A stretch of 64,000 bases of DNA, from the NCBI GenBank assembly GCA_014526335.1, contig JACTAT010000048.1, positions 1,934,046 through 1,998,045 of the forward strand. The letters are read 5' to 3'. Shown here piece after piece: positions 1 to 10,002 of the stretch. Below the pieces are notes generated by a model. That model saw only the letters and a list, made by a program, of their open reading frames with translations. It did not search any database and was not told the origin of the DNA. The translations under genes were made by a program, and so were the position numbers. The stretch is from Chrysaora quinquecirrha. Lineage: Eukaryota > Cnidaria > Scyphozoa > Semaeostomeae > Pelagiidae. Position 1 is the stretch's first letter; each line of letters opens with the position of its first letter.

Positions 1-583
1 GCATGGGTTGATGCCAGTGGTACCGTTAATTCTAAGTTATCTTTCCTTGTTGTTCTGGCTGTTTTTAAGACAATGATGACGTCACCAAATAAAGATGACG
101 ACATATTAAAATGTTTTAAATTTAGTAAAATCAACAAAATTATATATCGTTCGAAAGCTCTGACTGTGTAGAGCTCACATATCAAATTAATTTTGCCATG
201 AATTATACTAGCAAAGTTCTATAGCGGTTCAAAGTACATTTTTCACCTGTTGATGACGTAAGCAGAAAAGTCAACTTCCGGTAAAAAATTTTTTTGGCCC
301 ATCTCGGATTTGAAATCTCCATGGTCGATTTAGCCAAAATGTGCAATAACATTTGAGGTTAGGCTTTGAGCCAGTTTTTTCAAGAAAAACCCTATCTATT
401 GGGTCTGTTACAAGGAAAACTTATCCTATGGTTGCTATGACATCTCGAAAGAGAACGTATCCTATGATTCCAATAAACGTCAATAACCAAATCGCTTAAG
501 GTTTTGAGTATACTCTGCCATATGCTGAGCTGCAAATCACCCATACCTTCCCTACTGACATTCTTTTTTGCAACTGCCCTGAC
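1..583. other. AT-rich sequence without a recognised gene
   Basis: I see no open frame with recognisable similarity in this stretch. It holds a TGACGTCA motif at 77-84 and otherwise AT-rich sequence. It lies upstream of the first recognised exon of the aminopeptidase gene, so it is probably intronic, but no exon was found in it. Confidence 0.4.
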
Positions 584-1057
584 TTGCAAAATAGAATACT
601 AAATATAATACAAAAACAAAATATAATGCAAAACACAAAATATAATGCAAAATATAATGCCCTGATCCAGGTTTTGCAAAATAGAATACTTAAAATAATT
701 GACTTTAAAGATCGTAGATATACTGCAAATCTTCTTCATAAAGAACTTAGAATTCTTAAAGTTGCTGACCTTTATAAATTAAAAGTTTTGAAAATAATGC
801 ATCGCGTAAATTTTAAAACCTCTTGTCTCCCTGAGATCTTTCAAGGATATTTTAAGACCAATAAATACTTTCATAACTATGCTACTAGGCAGAAAAATGA
901 CTTCAACATATCTAAAACAAATAAAAAATGGGGGGACAAGATGTTACTCAATGTAGGAGCTCGTCTCTGGAACAATCTTCCCTCAAAGTTGAAATCTATA
1001 CGGAATGCTAAAACCTTTAGTGTTAAATTTAAGCAAACTGTTATAAATAATTACTGA
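584..1057 (+). pseudogene. Non-LTR retrotransposon (LINE) 3' coding end
   Basis: The frame encodes the extreme C-terminal region of a LINE polyprotein. The final block reads GARLWNNLPSKLKSIRNAKT followed by a FK residue pair, the pattern that closes CR1/L2-type reverse transcriptase ORFs. No RT palm (YADD) is present, so this is a 5'-truncated insertion. The first 30 or so codons are low-complexity (repeated QN, KYN) and are probably not original coding sequence. Downstream come a 3' UTR with a possible GGCCCAGG...CTTGGGCC stem near 1211-1246 and a pentanucleotide tail at 1319-1353. Together these mark a LINE 3' end in + orientation. The clade is uncertain. Confidence 0.7.
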
Positions 1058-1318
1058 TTTAACTCCAATGAATGCTTGTTTTGGCTCAATTAGCTTTGCT
1101 GTGTTGCTTTGCTGTGTTGTGTTGTTAATTGTATTACATTAGCTTTCGCCTTGTAGTTTTATAGTTGTTTTAACATTATTAACTTTTCTTTTTTATCTTT
1201 TTAAGTTAACGGCCCAGGCTAGATAAGCTCTGCTTTTCTTGGGCCGTGTAGGATACAACTTTTTTTGGTAGTTTATTAAATTGATGTACTTTATGTTTTT
1301 GTATTCTACAAAGAAAAT

Positions 1319-1353
1319 AATTGAATTGAATTGAATTGAATTGAATTGAATTG
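1319..1353 (+). repeat. (TTGAA)n microsatellite tail of the LINE
   Basis: Six perfect TTGAA units follow directly after the 3' UTR of the LINE fragment. Many CR1/L2-type LINEs end in a short tandem repeat instead of poly(A), so this most likely marks the 3' terminus of the insertion. Confidence 0.8.
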
Positions 1354-1454
1354 CAATGAGTTTTAGATCTCAGGGAACCACTAAGGGCTATTGCATAATC
1401 GATAGATCGGACCGAAGAAAAGCTAAGACCGGCTTTGATGTCCACTTGAAGAGT

Positions 1455-2324
1455 TTATGGCCCATGGCCTGACTGTCCAACAACACAAGGTTCACCACGT
1501 AAAACTCTTGCATCACAATGAAAAAACGCACCAGCCAAGGTGTAGATTGGGTGGCAACTCATAACTTTGATGCGCAATTGTACTACAGGATTCATTGTAC
1601 TATGGGTGTTCCAAGAAAAAGGAACACGGTAAAGAAAGCGTTGCTTTACTTCATTAATAATGTCTATATTATCAGCTCTATCTTGCCCTTTTTTAAGCTT
1701 GTGCGCAACATACCCAGACAAATACTGCAAGCCATCTTACTCTCTGTCACTTTTATCTTTTGGTGTAACTTGAACTATCTGTTGTAGTTTTTGAAGTAAC
1801 TCAGCATGTTCTCTGCTAAAATTTTCAACAATAATAAAGAGCAAGGCTGCGGCATGCCGGGAACAAAAACGTTAGCTAACTGAATTACTTTTCTGTCACA
1901 ACCTTGTAGAACTTAATCAGTTCATCTTCTAATGGTTAACTCACAAAAAATTTGTGCTTAAATTTTGTTTCCCGCAAAGACTTTGGGTAACAGTTAATTT
2001 TTAGCTAATCCCTTTTTGAAGCTTTATCCAAACTCATTATCTCGGTCGCATCAATTTCGTAATTAATTTTGGCAGCAAAGCCGTCATTGCCATATTTCTT
2101 CGTGATAGGACGCTTCAGCCCACATTTCATTTCGTAGCTTTCTTGTAATGTCCGAAATTAAATTTCCTAGAGTTATTTTCGGACGATGCGAGTTCCTCCG
2201 CGGTTCTTGCTATCTTGTCATTAAACACTTCATCTAGCATCTCTTTGTCTAATAAATCGCAGATAGTGCCTTTAGCGTTTCTCCTCGTACGTAACCATCT
2301 GCATCCATACCGATTTTTTAGCAC
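1455..2324 (-). pseudogene. Decayed transposase-like remnant
   Basis: On the minus strand, short frames at 2324-2127 and 1787-1455 are separated by stops. The second contains LQYLSGYVAHKLKK, which resembles the 'YLxGYxxxKLxK' block of several eukaryotic DNA-transposon transposases. Just before it, in another frame, is an amphipathic stretch ending in LLQKLQQIVQ. No catalytic triad can be assigned and the family cannot be named with confidence. It could also be chance similarity. The LINE tail at 1319-1353 lies just beyond its 3' side. Confidence 0.22.
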
Positions 2325-2330
2325 TCGTTT

Positions 2331-3317
2331 TGATCATGGGACCTAGTGCTCAACATGATTCAATTTCTATCAGAAACATAAGAGTGAACCAAAGGACAAC
2401 CAGATCCTCATTTTTCCTATTGACAATAAATTTAAAATATTGACTATGTACTAATAGAGGCTTCCAATGATTTGGAACTCAGTTCTAGAACCGCATATGA
2501 TCCAGTATCAGAAAAAATCATACGCTCAATAAATTCAAAAAATATTTACGAGACTTTTTATAGAGCTTAAAAAATCTCTCTCCTTCTGGTTGTTTTGAGA
2601 TGCTCTATACCTGTACATTGTTCTTGTCTTTCATGGACTTATGTTATTGTTATTTCCTTGTTCTGGGTGTCTTCTGCTACATGCCTCCTTTTTGCTATTT
2701 ATTTTGTGTTTGTACAATCCAAATGCCCATCCTGATTTCAGTTCCATGAAGGAGCTGATGTAAGTTTGCTGTAATATATTCAAGATTTTATGGCTATCCA
2801 GCGAAAAGCCGTGTGCGGGGCAACCCCACACTCGAAGTTAGTGAACGAAAGCGAGATCAAAATCGAAAATGTAGATCTGATTTCACATAAAATTTGCTCA
2901 CTTTTATCGGTGCTCATTTCGTCGCTTGGAATATATCTGTTCACTCCAGACGAATTTCATTCATATTTAAAAGAGAGTTGTATACCTAACTAGGTTTTCT
3001 TTATTAAATGAGTAGAATTACACAATTATTTTTTTTAATTTATCTGTTTTAAAAGACGGGATTGAGACCAAAATATACGATATACAAAATAAATTTATAT
3101 ATTCATATTGACTTTGATTTTGCACTTTTACATATTCAACGACATAAGACAACTTCACGTTTGCCCGGCGATATTACATCTAAGCTTAGAGCAGTGCACA
3201 ACAAGCACTTACTGTGAACAAGGAAAACTATCTGTTAGCAGTTAATAGAAAATAAATAAATTAATTAATGCAAACACTTATTCAATTATATGTAAGCTAA
3301 TTATTTGTCTCTTACAG
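2331..3317. other. Intron-like sequence, no gene recognised
   Basis: This AT-rich stretch shows no recognisable coding sequence on either strand. It ends in a polypyrimidine tract and an AG (3316-3317), which form the splice acceptor of the first visible aminopeptidase exon. Confidence 0.4.
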
Positions 3318-3390
3318 CGTTGTAAAGTTGGTGCATCGCTTGATAAACTCCATCACGAGATGCTGGCTACTTTAGGATCGGAGCTTCAAG
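3318..3390 (+). CDS. XPNPEP3: XPNPEP3-like aminopeptidase P, internal exon
   Basis: The 73-nt exon lies between an acceptor (TCTTACAG) and a donor (AAG/GTGACT). It translates as RCKVGASLDKLHHEMLATLG followed by SELQ. This matches the helical segment of Xaa-Pro aminopeptidase 3 after the catalytic aspartates, where animal homologues read roughly 'C.pG.SL..i...ml..lg..L'. It ends one base into a codon, and the next exon (19823) supplies the two missing bases, giving Asp. The family (peptidase M24B) removes N-terminal residues ahead of proline with a two-metal centre; XPNPEP3 acts in mitochondria and cytosol. Upstream exons, including the metal-binding aspartates, were not found in the window. 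Confidence 0.8.
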
Positions 3391-4405
3391 GTGACTTTTC
3401 ATCTCTCAGACATCTTATGGATTTTATATTTTTTTGCATGGTATTATCTGATGCACAAAGCTAATGCATCAGACCACGATAATTTTTACCCTTAAGGTGA
3501 CAGGGTCAACAAAATTTTTTGTGTTATGCTATGTTACTGGTTTGGGGAAGTCATTCCATCCACAACTTTAGAGGGTTCAAACTGATGTGTTGTGATATCA
3601 TGTCTTTAGATGTCTGTATTCGAGGTTTCCTTTGATAATATGACTGTGTATGATGATTGATTTGGATGTTGAAAGTCTGCCAAAAATACGCAGAGTTTAG
3701 CTAAGCATCAACCTACCTTAATTGAACCCTAAAACTTTTCTTAATTGAACGAGTCTGACAAGATAGTGTTGCCCTTGTAAACTAAGGTTCACAAAGTATT
3801 GCTCAAAAAATGGCTGCTATCTGTTGGTGTCGGCCTTCAGCAAAACGTTTTATAAGAAAAGCAACGGCGATCGAGAATTCAACGGTCGTCGTTCTAAAAT
3901 ATCAAATTGTCAAGTCAACGAATTCGCCATTTTACTGCCTTTAGAACTTTTCTCATTTCATTACTATATACGCCAAAGATATCTAAAGCGTTTCTGTTGT
4001 GTTATGAAAATGAACGAAATATGAAATTGGCTTGAGTCACAGACAATAGTTTACTTGACTGAACAGTACGTGATCGTGCTGGTGTGGACGGACCCTTATA
4101 TTTCACCTCTGCAAAAAACAACTTGGTTCATTCAAGTAACTCAATAAAAAGTCGTAGACTCAGCAAAGGATGAGTGTTGAAAGCCTTATTTATGCATATA
4201 GTATCGTATATATAGTAACAACTTCTGAGAAAGCATGATAGATTTTCCTTGAAACAAGAATATTACAAAGGGTTTCCAGGAAACAAAAGTAGGAATATTT
4301 CTAGTAGTGTGTACGATATTTCGAAGAAACGAGTCGACCCTCGTCTCTGTAGAAAGAAATAGAGGTAGCGAGTGTCAAGAAAGTATAATTTTCTTATCTT
4401 ATTAC
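3391..4405 (+). other. Start of the 16.4-kb intron, no element recognised
   Basis: This is the first kilobase of the intron between the exons at 3318-3390 and 19823-19869. I see no coding sequence or clear repeat here. The region ends where sequence shared with the Penelope-like copies begins. Confidence 0.5.
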
Positions 4406-5418
4406 TGCGATGAACAGCCGAATCATTTTCGGGCATACTTAAAAGCTTTTTTCGTCTGACACTCCTCAGAGTATGAACGTCAGAAGCAGACCGAAACAAT
4501 AGACTAAGGCGGAATTCATACCCAGATGCGGCTCGAAATGTACCAATCAGAAAGAACGAAAAGCTGAATTGGCATTGTGTTTTAAACACCAATCAGCTGG
4601 TCGGATACAGCGGGAAGAACAATACAATTATTTGAAGAGTCCAAGTGAAAATTACTCTTTCTGTCTACTCAGAACCTGCCTTTTGGTTTTGATGTAGACA
4701 GATTCCGAAACCCCTAAGTGAAACAAAGATCTTGCTTTGCCAATGAATGTGAAACAATCCTCGCTGTAATTTTCCCACAAATTGGGTTATCGAGTAGATT
4801 TTGTCCTATGGCCGAATCATGTTTAAGAATAGGTTGTTGTTTAGACCCACGGGGTGGTTGCTCTCTTTGCCGAAAATTATGCAGACGAATATTAGTCGGG
4901 ACTTGCTGCTTTATCCCCATGGGCTCCCCATGGCGACTCCGCCCCTTTGTCGGTACATTTCATTGTTGAAGCTGAACTCTACCGACCTGGTAGCAAACTC
5001 CATCCATTCGACAAATACCTCCTCAGGGAACGGCGGACTGACAAGTTCACCACGGTATAAAACTCTAGCGCAAATCCCGATAGTCTCATCCAAAGGTACG
5101 TTAATGAAAAGGCTGCTGATGTCGAAGGAACACGTAAATGAGTTTGCCGGGTCTAACTGAAGGTTTTGAATAACGTTGGCAAAAGAAAAAGAATCCGAAA
5201 TGCAATTTTTAGAATAAGGTTCGAAAAGAGGTGCTAAAATTTCCGAAAGCAATTTTGCAAGTTCATATTGAGCTGAACCAACCATAGATAGAATAGGCCT
5301 AAGAGGGACGTTGGGTTTGTGAGTTTTAGATAGACCATGAATCCGTGGACGCTGCGAACCCGTTAGTCGGATTCTATCGTAAATTTCTTGAGTCAATCGT
5401 AAATTTCTCGTGCTCGGC
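4406..5418 (-). mobile_element. Penelope-like element, deleted inverted copy
   Basis: This minus-strand copy matches the fuller plus-strand copy at 6548-9046. The frame at 5396-4924 carries the N-terminal RT part (RPRIHGLSKTHKPNVPLRPI, then SFDISSLFINVPLDETIG and GVAMGSP). It then jumps directly to the GIY-YIG tail (VPTNIRLHNFRQREQPPRGS) at about 4915. The YVDD palm, the thumb and the GIY-YIG catalytic start are therefore deleted. The 3' untranslated part runs to about 4406, where homology with the other copy stops after TTCATCGCA. Truncated inverted partner copies are typical of Penelope-like elements. Non-functional. Confidence 0.85.

Positions 5419-5455
<37 letters not shown>
5419..5455 (-). 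repeat. (AAT)n tail of the CR1-like LINE
   Basis: About ten ATT units (AAT on the minus strand) lie at the 3' end of the minus-strand LINE fragment, abutting the truncated Penelope-like copy. They are most simply read as the LINE's simple-repeat tail. Confidence 0.7.
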
Positions 5456-6547
5456 CAATTTATTTACCATAGGTATTATTAGTAATAGCTAATAATTAAA
5501 TAGCTAATTAAAACCTACCACGTAACTAAGAATAAATTAAAGATCAAAATAAATTGTACATAGTTATTCAAACAAAGATGTAGTTGAAAGTTAATTGAAA
5601 AGTATACCGAAATTTAAATATGACTAAGTCAAGAAACCAATTTGAGCTATGTATGGTGTACATAGTTTACAACTGCATGTTTCACCTCTCCAGTTTTTAA
5701 TAAGTGTTTTAAATTTGCAAATAGTTTCAGAAACTTTGACCTCACCCGCAATCGTGTTCCACAAAAAGCTCCTAATATAAGCTACACTTTGTTTACCGTA
5801 GGCAACAGTTTTATACTTCGGCACTTGCAGCCGGTTCTTAATTCTCAGATCATATTGTGAAATTTTTCTCAGAAAAATTTCTTTCATTAAAATTGGATTG
5901 AGGTCATTATTTGTTTTGAAGATCTCCGTGATCAGCAGTTGTAAACTTTTCTGGTGAACGGTCACTGAATTGTTCTTTTGCAAAAGAGTTAAATAGTCTG
6001 ATTCTTTGTCGCCATAAGCTATTCTCAGAGCTTTTTCGGGGATGTGATTTATCTTATTATTCGTACGTCTATCGTAAAACATCCAAATGAGGGGACAGTA
6101 ATTGAATTGTGACAATACAAACGTCTGCATAATTTGTTTTAATTTGTCACCGCTGATATAACAGGCTATTCTAGATAACGCATGTAATGTTTGGTTAGCC
6201 TTTTTACATAATGTATTAACGTGCGACTTAAACGTTAATTTCTTGTCTAAGGTTACGCCTAATAATTTTTCTTCAGCGCTTTCCGAAATAACCTCATCAT
6301 CTATTTTTATTGTTTCTTCAATGTTGTCGTTACCGAAAGTCATCAAATGACATTTTGATTTGTTCAGTTTCATGCAGTTGTTGTCAAACCATTCTGCACT
6401 TTTAGAGACATCATTTTCCAGTCTTACTATTGCTGCATCGATGTTACTATCACAAGTATAGTACGTTGTATCGTCAGCGTAGTTACATATTTCAGTGTCC
6501 GTTACATAGAATAAGTCATTTATCAATATGTAGCGTAGCCTTACCAT
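5456..6547 (-). pseudogene. CR1-like LINE, RT palm to C-terminus
   Basis: The frame 6547-5624 encodes the 3' half of a non-LTR reverse transcriptase. ILINDLFYV leads into the palm motif NYADDTTYY (about residues 22-30). The thumb signature LLGVTLDKKLTFKSHV follows, and a C-terminal block ends in a cysteine pattern (CSCKLC). The N-terminal RT and the endonuclease are missing, because the element is 5'-truncated exactly where the plus-strand Penelope-like copy starts. It sits between two inverted Penelope-like fragments. The frame has few breaks, so the insertion is not very old. Confidence 0.85.
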
Positions 6548-7085
6548 TGAGCTTGCTTTTCTTAAGGACGAAATTCAGAAGGCCGAAACTAGCCTTCTAC
6601 AACTTAAAAAATCATATCAACGCCAATGGTCAAAATTTCGCTCTTATCTCTCATTTTTCGACATGGTTCGGTTCAGCCGCTACATTTCCGAAATTGACCA
6701 GCGGACAAAAAAGTTACAAAAAACAAACACTATAGGAACATTGCTTTGCTTGCTAAGAACGTTTCGGCGGTTTCTTGAGTGATTCTAAAAAGCATAGTTT
6801 AAATCTTTCGTATTACTCTCTCTCTCTCTGAAGCTGAAGAATTTGTATTAGAAACACGGTTTAAAATTTTGTATTCCACCTCAAAATATAAACAGACAGG
6901 AGCTTTTTGCTGAGTTCGAAATTCTTTACACTCAACCAACCAGGCTAAAGCCAGTTTCGGAAGAAGAGCTTAGCTCACTAAAAGCCCGTTTAAGCGGTGT
7001 TGCTCATGCTTACTGTGACACACCTATCGACCTCGTTGATTTTTATATGCATAGGGAACATTTTCAAGCCATTAAATCCCTCTGA

Positions 7086-8825
7086 AACAACAAACAGATT
7101 CTTATCACAAAACCTGATAATGGATCTGGGGTGGTTATTTTGAACCAAAAAGATTATATTTCGAAAATGGGCGACGTGCTCAATGATAAAAATAAGTTTG
7201 GAAAATTAGGCAACGTCGAACAGCACGATAAAACGGCTAAAATAGTGCAGAAACTTCAAAAACGGTTGCTTGAATTGGTCAAGAAAAAACTATTGACTAA
7301 AGAAATTTACGATAGGATCCGACCAACGGGTTCGCAGCGTCCAAGGATGTATGGTCTACCTAAAACTCACAAACCCAACGTCCCTCTTAGGCCCATTCTA
7401 TCTATGGTTGGTTCAGCTCAACATGAGCTTGCTAAATGGCTTTCGGAAATTTTAGCACCTGTTTTGGAACTTTATTCTAAAAATTGTATTTCAGATTCTT
7501 TTTCTTTTGCTAACGTTATTCAAAACCTTCAGTTAGACCCGACAAAATCGTTTATGTGTTCCTTCGACATCAGCAGCCTTTTCACTAACGTACCTTTGGA
7601 TGAGACTATCGGGATTTGCGCTAGAGCTCTATACCGGGGTGAACTTGTCAGTCCGCCGTTCCCTGAGGAGGTATTTGTCGAATTGATGGAGTCTGCTACC
7701 AGGTCGGTAGAGTTCAGCTTCAACAATGTGATGTACCGACAAAGGGACGGAGTCGCCATGGGGAGCCCATTGGGACCAGCGCTAGCAAACATCTTTGTTG
7801 GTTTCTACGAAGGTCAACTTTTCGGCTCCACATCAAAACCTCCGGTTTATTTTCGATATGTTGATGACACTTTCGCCATTTTCAAAAATGAGTCCGATTG
7901 TAACGTTTTCCTCCAAAAACTCAACGCCTTGCATCCGTCTCTAAAATTTACTTTCGAAAAGGAGCAAAACAACTCTTTGCCGTTTCTCGACGTCTTTGTT
8001 GAAAACACTGCTACTGGATTTCTCACCAGTATATATAGGAAACCAACCTTTAGCGGCCTCTACACACGGTGGGATTCCTTTAGTCCAAAACAGAGGAAAA
8101 TTAACCTCATCAACACGCTAGTTCATCGGGCACTTATGATTTGCTCTAAATCTCGGCTTGATTCGGAATTGGATAAAATACGGTCTATTCTTATTGAAAA
8201 CGGTTACCCTGAGGACGTCATTTCGGATTGTTTTCGCAAGAAGATCGCAAGTTTTTCGGCTGATAAAAAGTATGGTCCGCAAAAGTGCCCTGTTTACCTA
8301 AAAATGCCTTGGATAGGAAACGTCTCATTGCGATTCGAAAGTCAAATTAAAAAGGCCATTACTAAGTGCTTCGCTGCTGCCAACCCTCGGTTAGTTTTTG
8401 GCACTCGGAAAGTTCTACCATCCATTCAAAAGGGTTGCGTACCTACCACACAAAAAAGTTTGGTCATTTATGAATTCTCGTGCCGGTGTGATGCCAGGTA
8501 CGTAGGTCGTACTTCCCAGAGATTAGGTGATAGGATAAAGCAGCATGTCCCTACTAACATTCGTCTGCATAATTTTCGGCAAAGAGAGCAACCACCCCGT
8601 GGGTCTAAACAACAACCTAGTCTTAAACATGATTCTGCCATAGGACAACATCTACTCGATAACCCGATTTGTGCGGAAAATTACAGCGAGGATTTTTTCA
8701 GAATCATTGGCAAAGCAAGATCTTTGTTTCACTTTGGGGTTTTGGAATCTGTCTACATCAAAACCAAAAGGCCGGTTCTGTGTAGACAGAAAGAGTTCGT
8801 TTTCTCACTTGGACTCTTCAAATAA
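7086..8825 (+). CDS. PLE reverse transcriptase with GIY-YIG endonuclease
   Basis: A single open frame; from the first internal ATG at 7131 it gives 564 residues. It contains RT motifs in the order PKTHKPNVPLRPI (77-89), SFDISSLFTNVPLDETIG (144-161), GVAMGSPLGPALANIF (207-222) and the catalytic FRYVDDTFAIF (241-251). A C-terminal GIY-YIG domain follows with VIY (445-447), RYVGRT (456-461), Arg468 and a downstream His. Upstream, the frame continues back to a TGA at about 7083, preceded by the typical PLE stretch ITKPDNGSGVVIL. The N-terminal extension is frameshifted, so the protein as it stands would lack its N-terminus. Penelope family membership is certain; activity is doubtful. Confidence 0.9.
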   Translation, partial: NNKQILITKPDNGSGVVILNQKDYISKMGDVLNDKNKFGKLGNVEQHDKTAKIVQKLQKRLLELVKKKLLTKEIYDRIRPTGSQRPRMYGLPKTHKPNVPLRPILSMVGSAQHELAKWLSEILAPVLELYSKNCISDSFSFANVIQNLQLDPTKSFMCSFDISSLFTNVPLDETIGICARALYRGELVSPPFPEEVFVELMESATRSVEFSFNNVMYRQRDGVAMGSPLGPALANIFVGFYEGQLFGSTSKPPVYFRYVDDTFAIFKNESDCNVFLQKLNALHPSLKFTFEKEQNNSLPFLDVFVENTATGFLTSIYRKPTFSGLYTRWDSFSPKQRKINLINTLVHRALMICSKSRLDSELDKIRSILIENGYPEDVISDCFRKKIASFSADKKYGPQKCPVYLKMPWIGNVSLRFESQIKKAITKCFAAANPRLVFGTRKVLPSIQKGCVPTTQKSLVIYEFSCRCDARYVGRTSQRLGDRIKQHVPTNIRLHNFRQREQPPRGSKQQPSLKHDSAIGQHLLDNPICAENYSEDFFRIIGKARSLFHFGVLESVYIKTKRPVLCRQKEFVFSLGLFK

Positions 8826-8904
8826 TTCATTGGTCCTCCCGCTGTATCCGACCAGCTGATTGGTGTTTAAAACACAATGCCAATTCAGCTTTTCTTTCCT
8901 TCTG

Positions 8905-8938
8905 ATTGGTGCATTTCGAGCCGCATCTGGGTATAAAT
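8905..8938 (+). promoter_or_regulatory. CCAAT/TATA-like motifs in the PLE 3' region
   Basis: An inverted CCAAT box (ATTGG, 8905-8909) is followed by TATAAAT at 8932-8938 in the 3' region of the element, pointing outward. In the inverted copy the TATA is changed to TATGAAT. PLEs are known to keep promoter sequence in repeated terminal regions, so this may be the promoter of a tandem neighbour. This is sequence evidence only. Confidence 0.4.
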
Positions 8939-9065
8939 TCCGCCTTAGTCTATTGTTTCGGTCTGTTTCTGACGTTCATACTCCGAGGAGTGTCAGACGA
9001 AAAAAGCTTTTAAGTATGCCCGAAAATGATTCCGCTATTCATCGCAAATTTAGAAAGTAAATTCT

Positions 9066-9102
9066 TATGTCTTTTCTATTCGTCTACAAATCCTGCAAGT
9101 AA
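9066..9102 (+). repeat. Fragment of the DIRS-like terminal direct repeat
   Basis: The stretch TGTCTTTTCTATTCGTCTAC followed by AAATCCTGCAAGTAAAT is nearly identical to the start of the ~70-bp direct repeats of the DIRS-like copies at 62658 and 63682. It lies 20 bp beyond the PLE end. It may be a relic of a DIRS-like insertion into which the PLE went. Confidence 0.55.
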
Positions 9103-9287
9103 ATTATTAAATAAACTTGCTATAATGAATGGTTAATTGATATTTATGTTTTATTATTTGAATGATTGGTTTAATGTATATAATGGAAGACCAAGCCTCG
9201 TCAGACCGATAGATAAAAGCAACGGAGCAAAGAAATTTACAGTAATTTGGCATTTTAACACAAGCTTAGTACCACTCCCAACATCAC

Positions 9288-10002
9288 CACCCTGGGTAAT
9301 GTATGTGCAGTACAGTGGAGGGTGTGCAGTACGGTGGAGGATGTTCAGTACAGTGGAGGGATATCATCAGTATAGTGGAGGGATATCATCAGTACAGTGG
9401 AGGGATATCATCAGTACAGTGGAGGATGTTCTATACAGTGAAGGGATATCATCAGTACAGTGGAGGTAAACCATCAGTACAGTGGGGGATATCATCAATA
9501 CAGATATCACAATTTTGAATAGTGAATGACCCTTCAATATAGATTGTATTGAGGGATACAAATCTGACCCCGACAGTTTTGCTATTAGCACTGAATATGA
9601 TAACCAAGATTTGATATGATAACCATTACTTTGCTGTGGAAGATCATAAGATCTAAGCTTTCAAATATGCATCTATATTTTTGAATTTCTTATGATAACC
9701 AAGTGTAGAAAACTCGGACTCGTGCAGAAATTTGGAAAGTCCTCCACTGTACTGCTGATATCCCTCCACCGTACTGAACACCTTCCGCTGTACTGAAGTT
9801 ATCTCTCCACAGTAGTGAATATACCCTCCACAGTACTTCTGTTATCCTTCAGCTGTACTGATGGTATCCCTCCAATGAACTGATGATATGCCTTCACTGT
9901 ACTAACATCTTCCATCGTACTGATGATATCCCTCCACAGTACTGATGGTATCCTTCTGTACTGCACACCCTCCACTGTACTGCACATACATTAGCCCGGG
10001 TG
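9288..10002. mobile_element. Foldback element built of an inverted minisatellite
   Basis: The left part (9300-9500) is a tandem array of about 22-bp units with the core CAGTACAGTGGAGGGATATC. The right part (9740-9990) has the same units in reverse complement. The outermost ~50 bp are inverted repeats of each other: CACCCTGGGTAATGTATG on the left, and its complement with two changes ending at 10002 on the right. The unique centre (about 9510-9735) is AT-rich and has no gene. No target duplication is clear. It is best read as a non-autonomous foldback (hairpin-forming) element. Confidence 0.7.

Larger units (their letters stand above)
6548..9046 (+). mobile_element. Penelope-like retroelement (PLE)
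   Basis: This is the most complete PLE copy of the window. It starts with an N-terminal helical segment (IELAFLKDEIQKAE...), broken by frameshifts between about 6700 and 7085. It then has an uninterrupted frame to 8825 with RT and GIY-YIG endonuclease, and a 3' region with promoter-like motifs to about 9046. PLEs use the endonuclease to nick target DNA and prime reverse transcription. The 3' region is shared with the inverted copy at 4406-5418, so the element boundary near 9046 is supported by two copies. The 5' boundary is the junction with the LINE. Confidence 0.88.

Noticed and set aside
9137..9518. Overlapping plus frames of 71-110 codons with SVQWR repeats
   Set aside because: They are translations of the foldback element's minisatellite.
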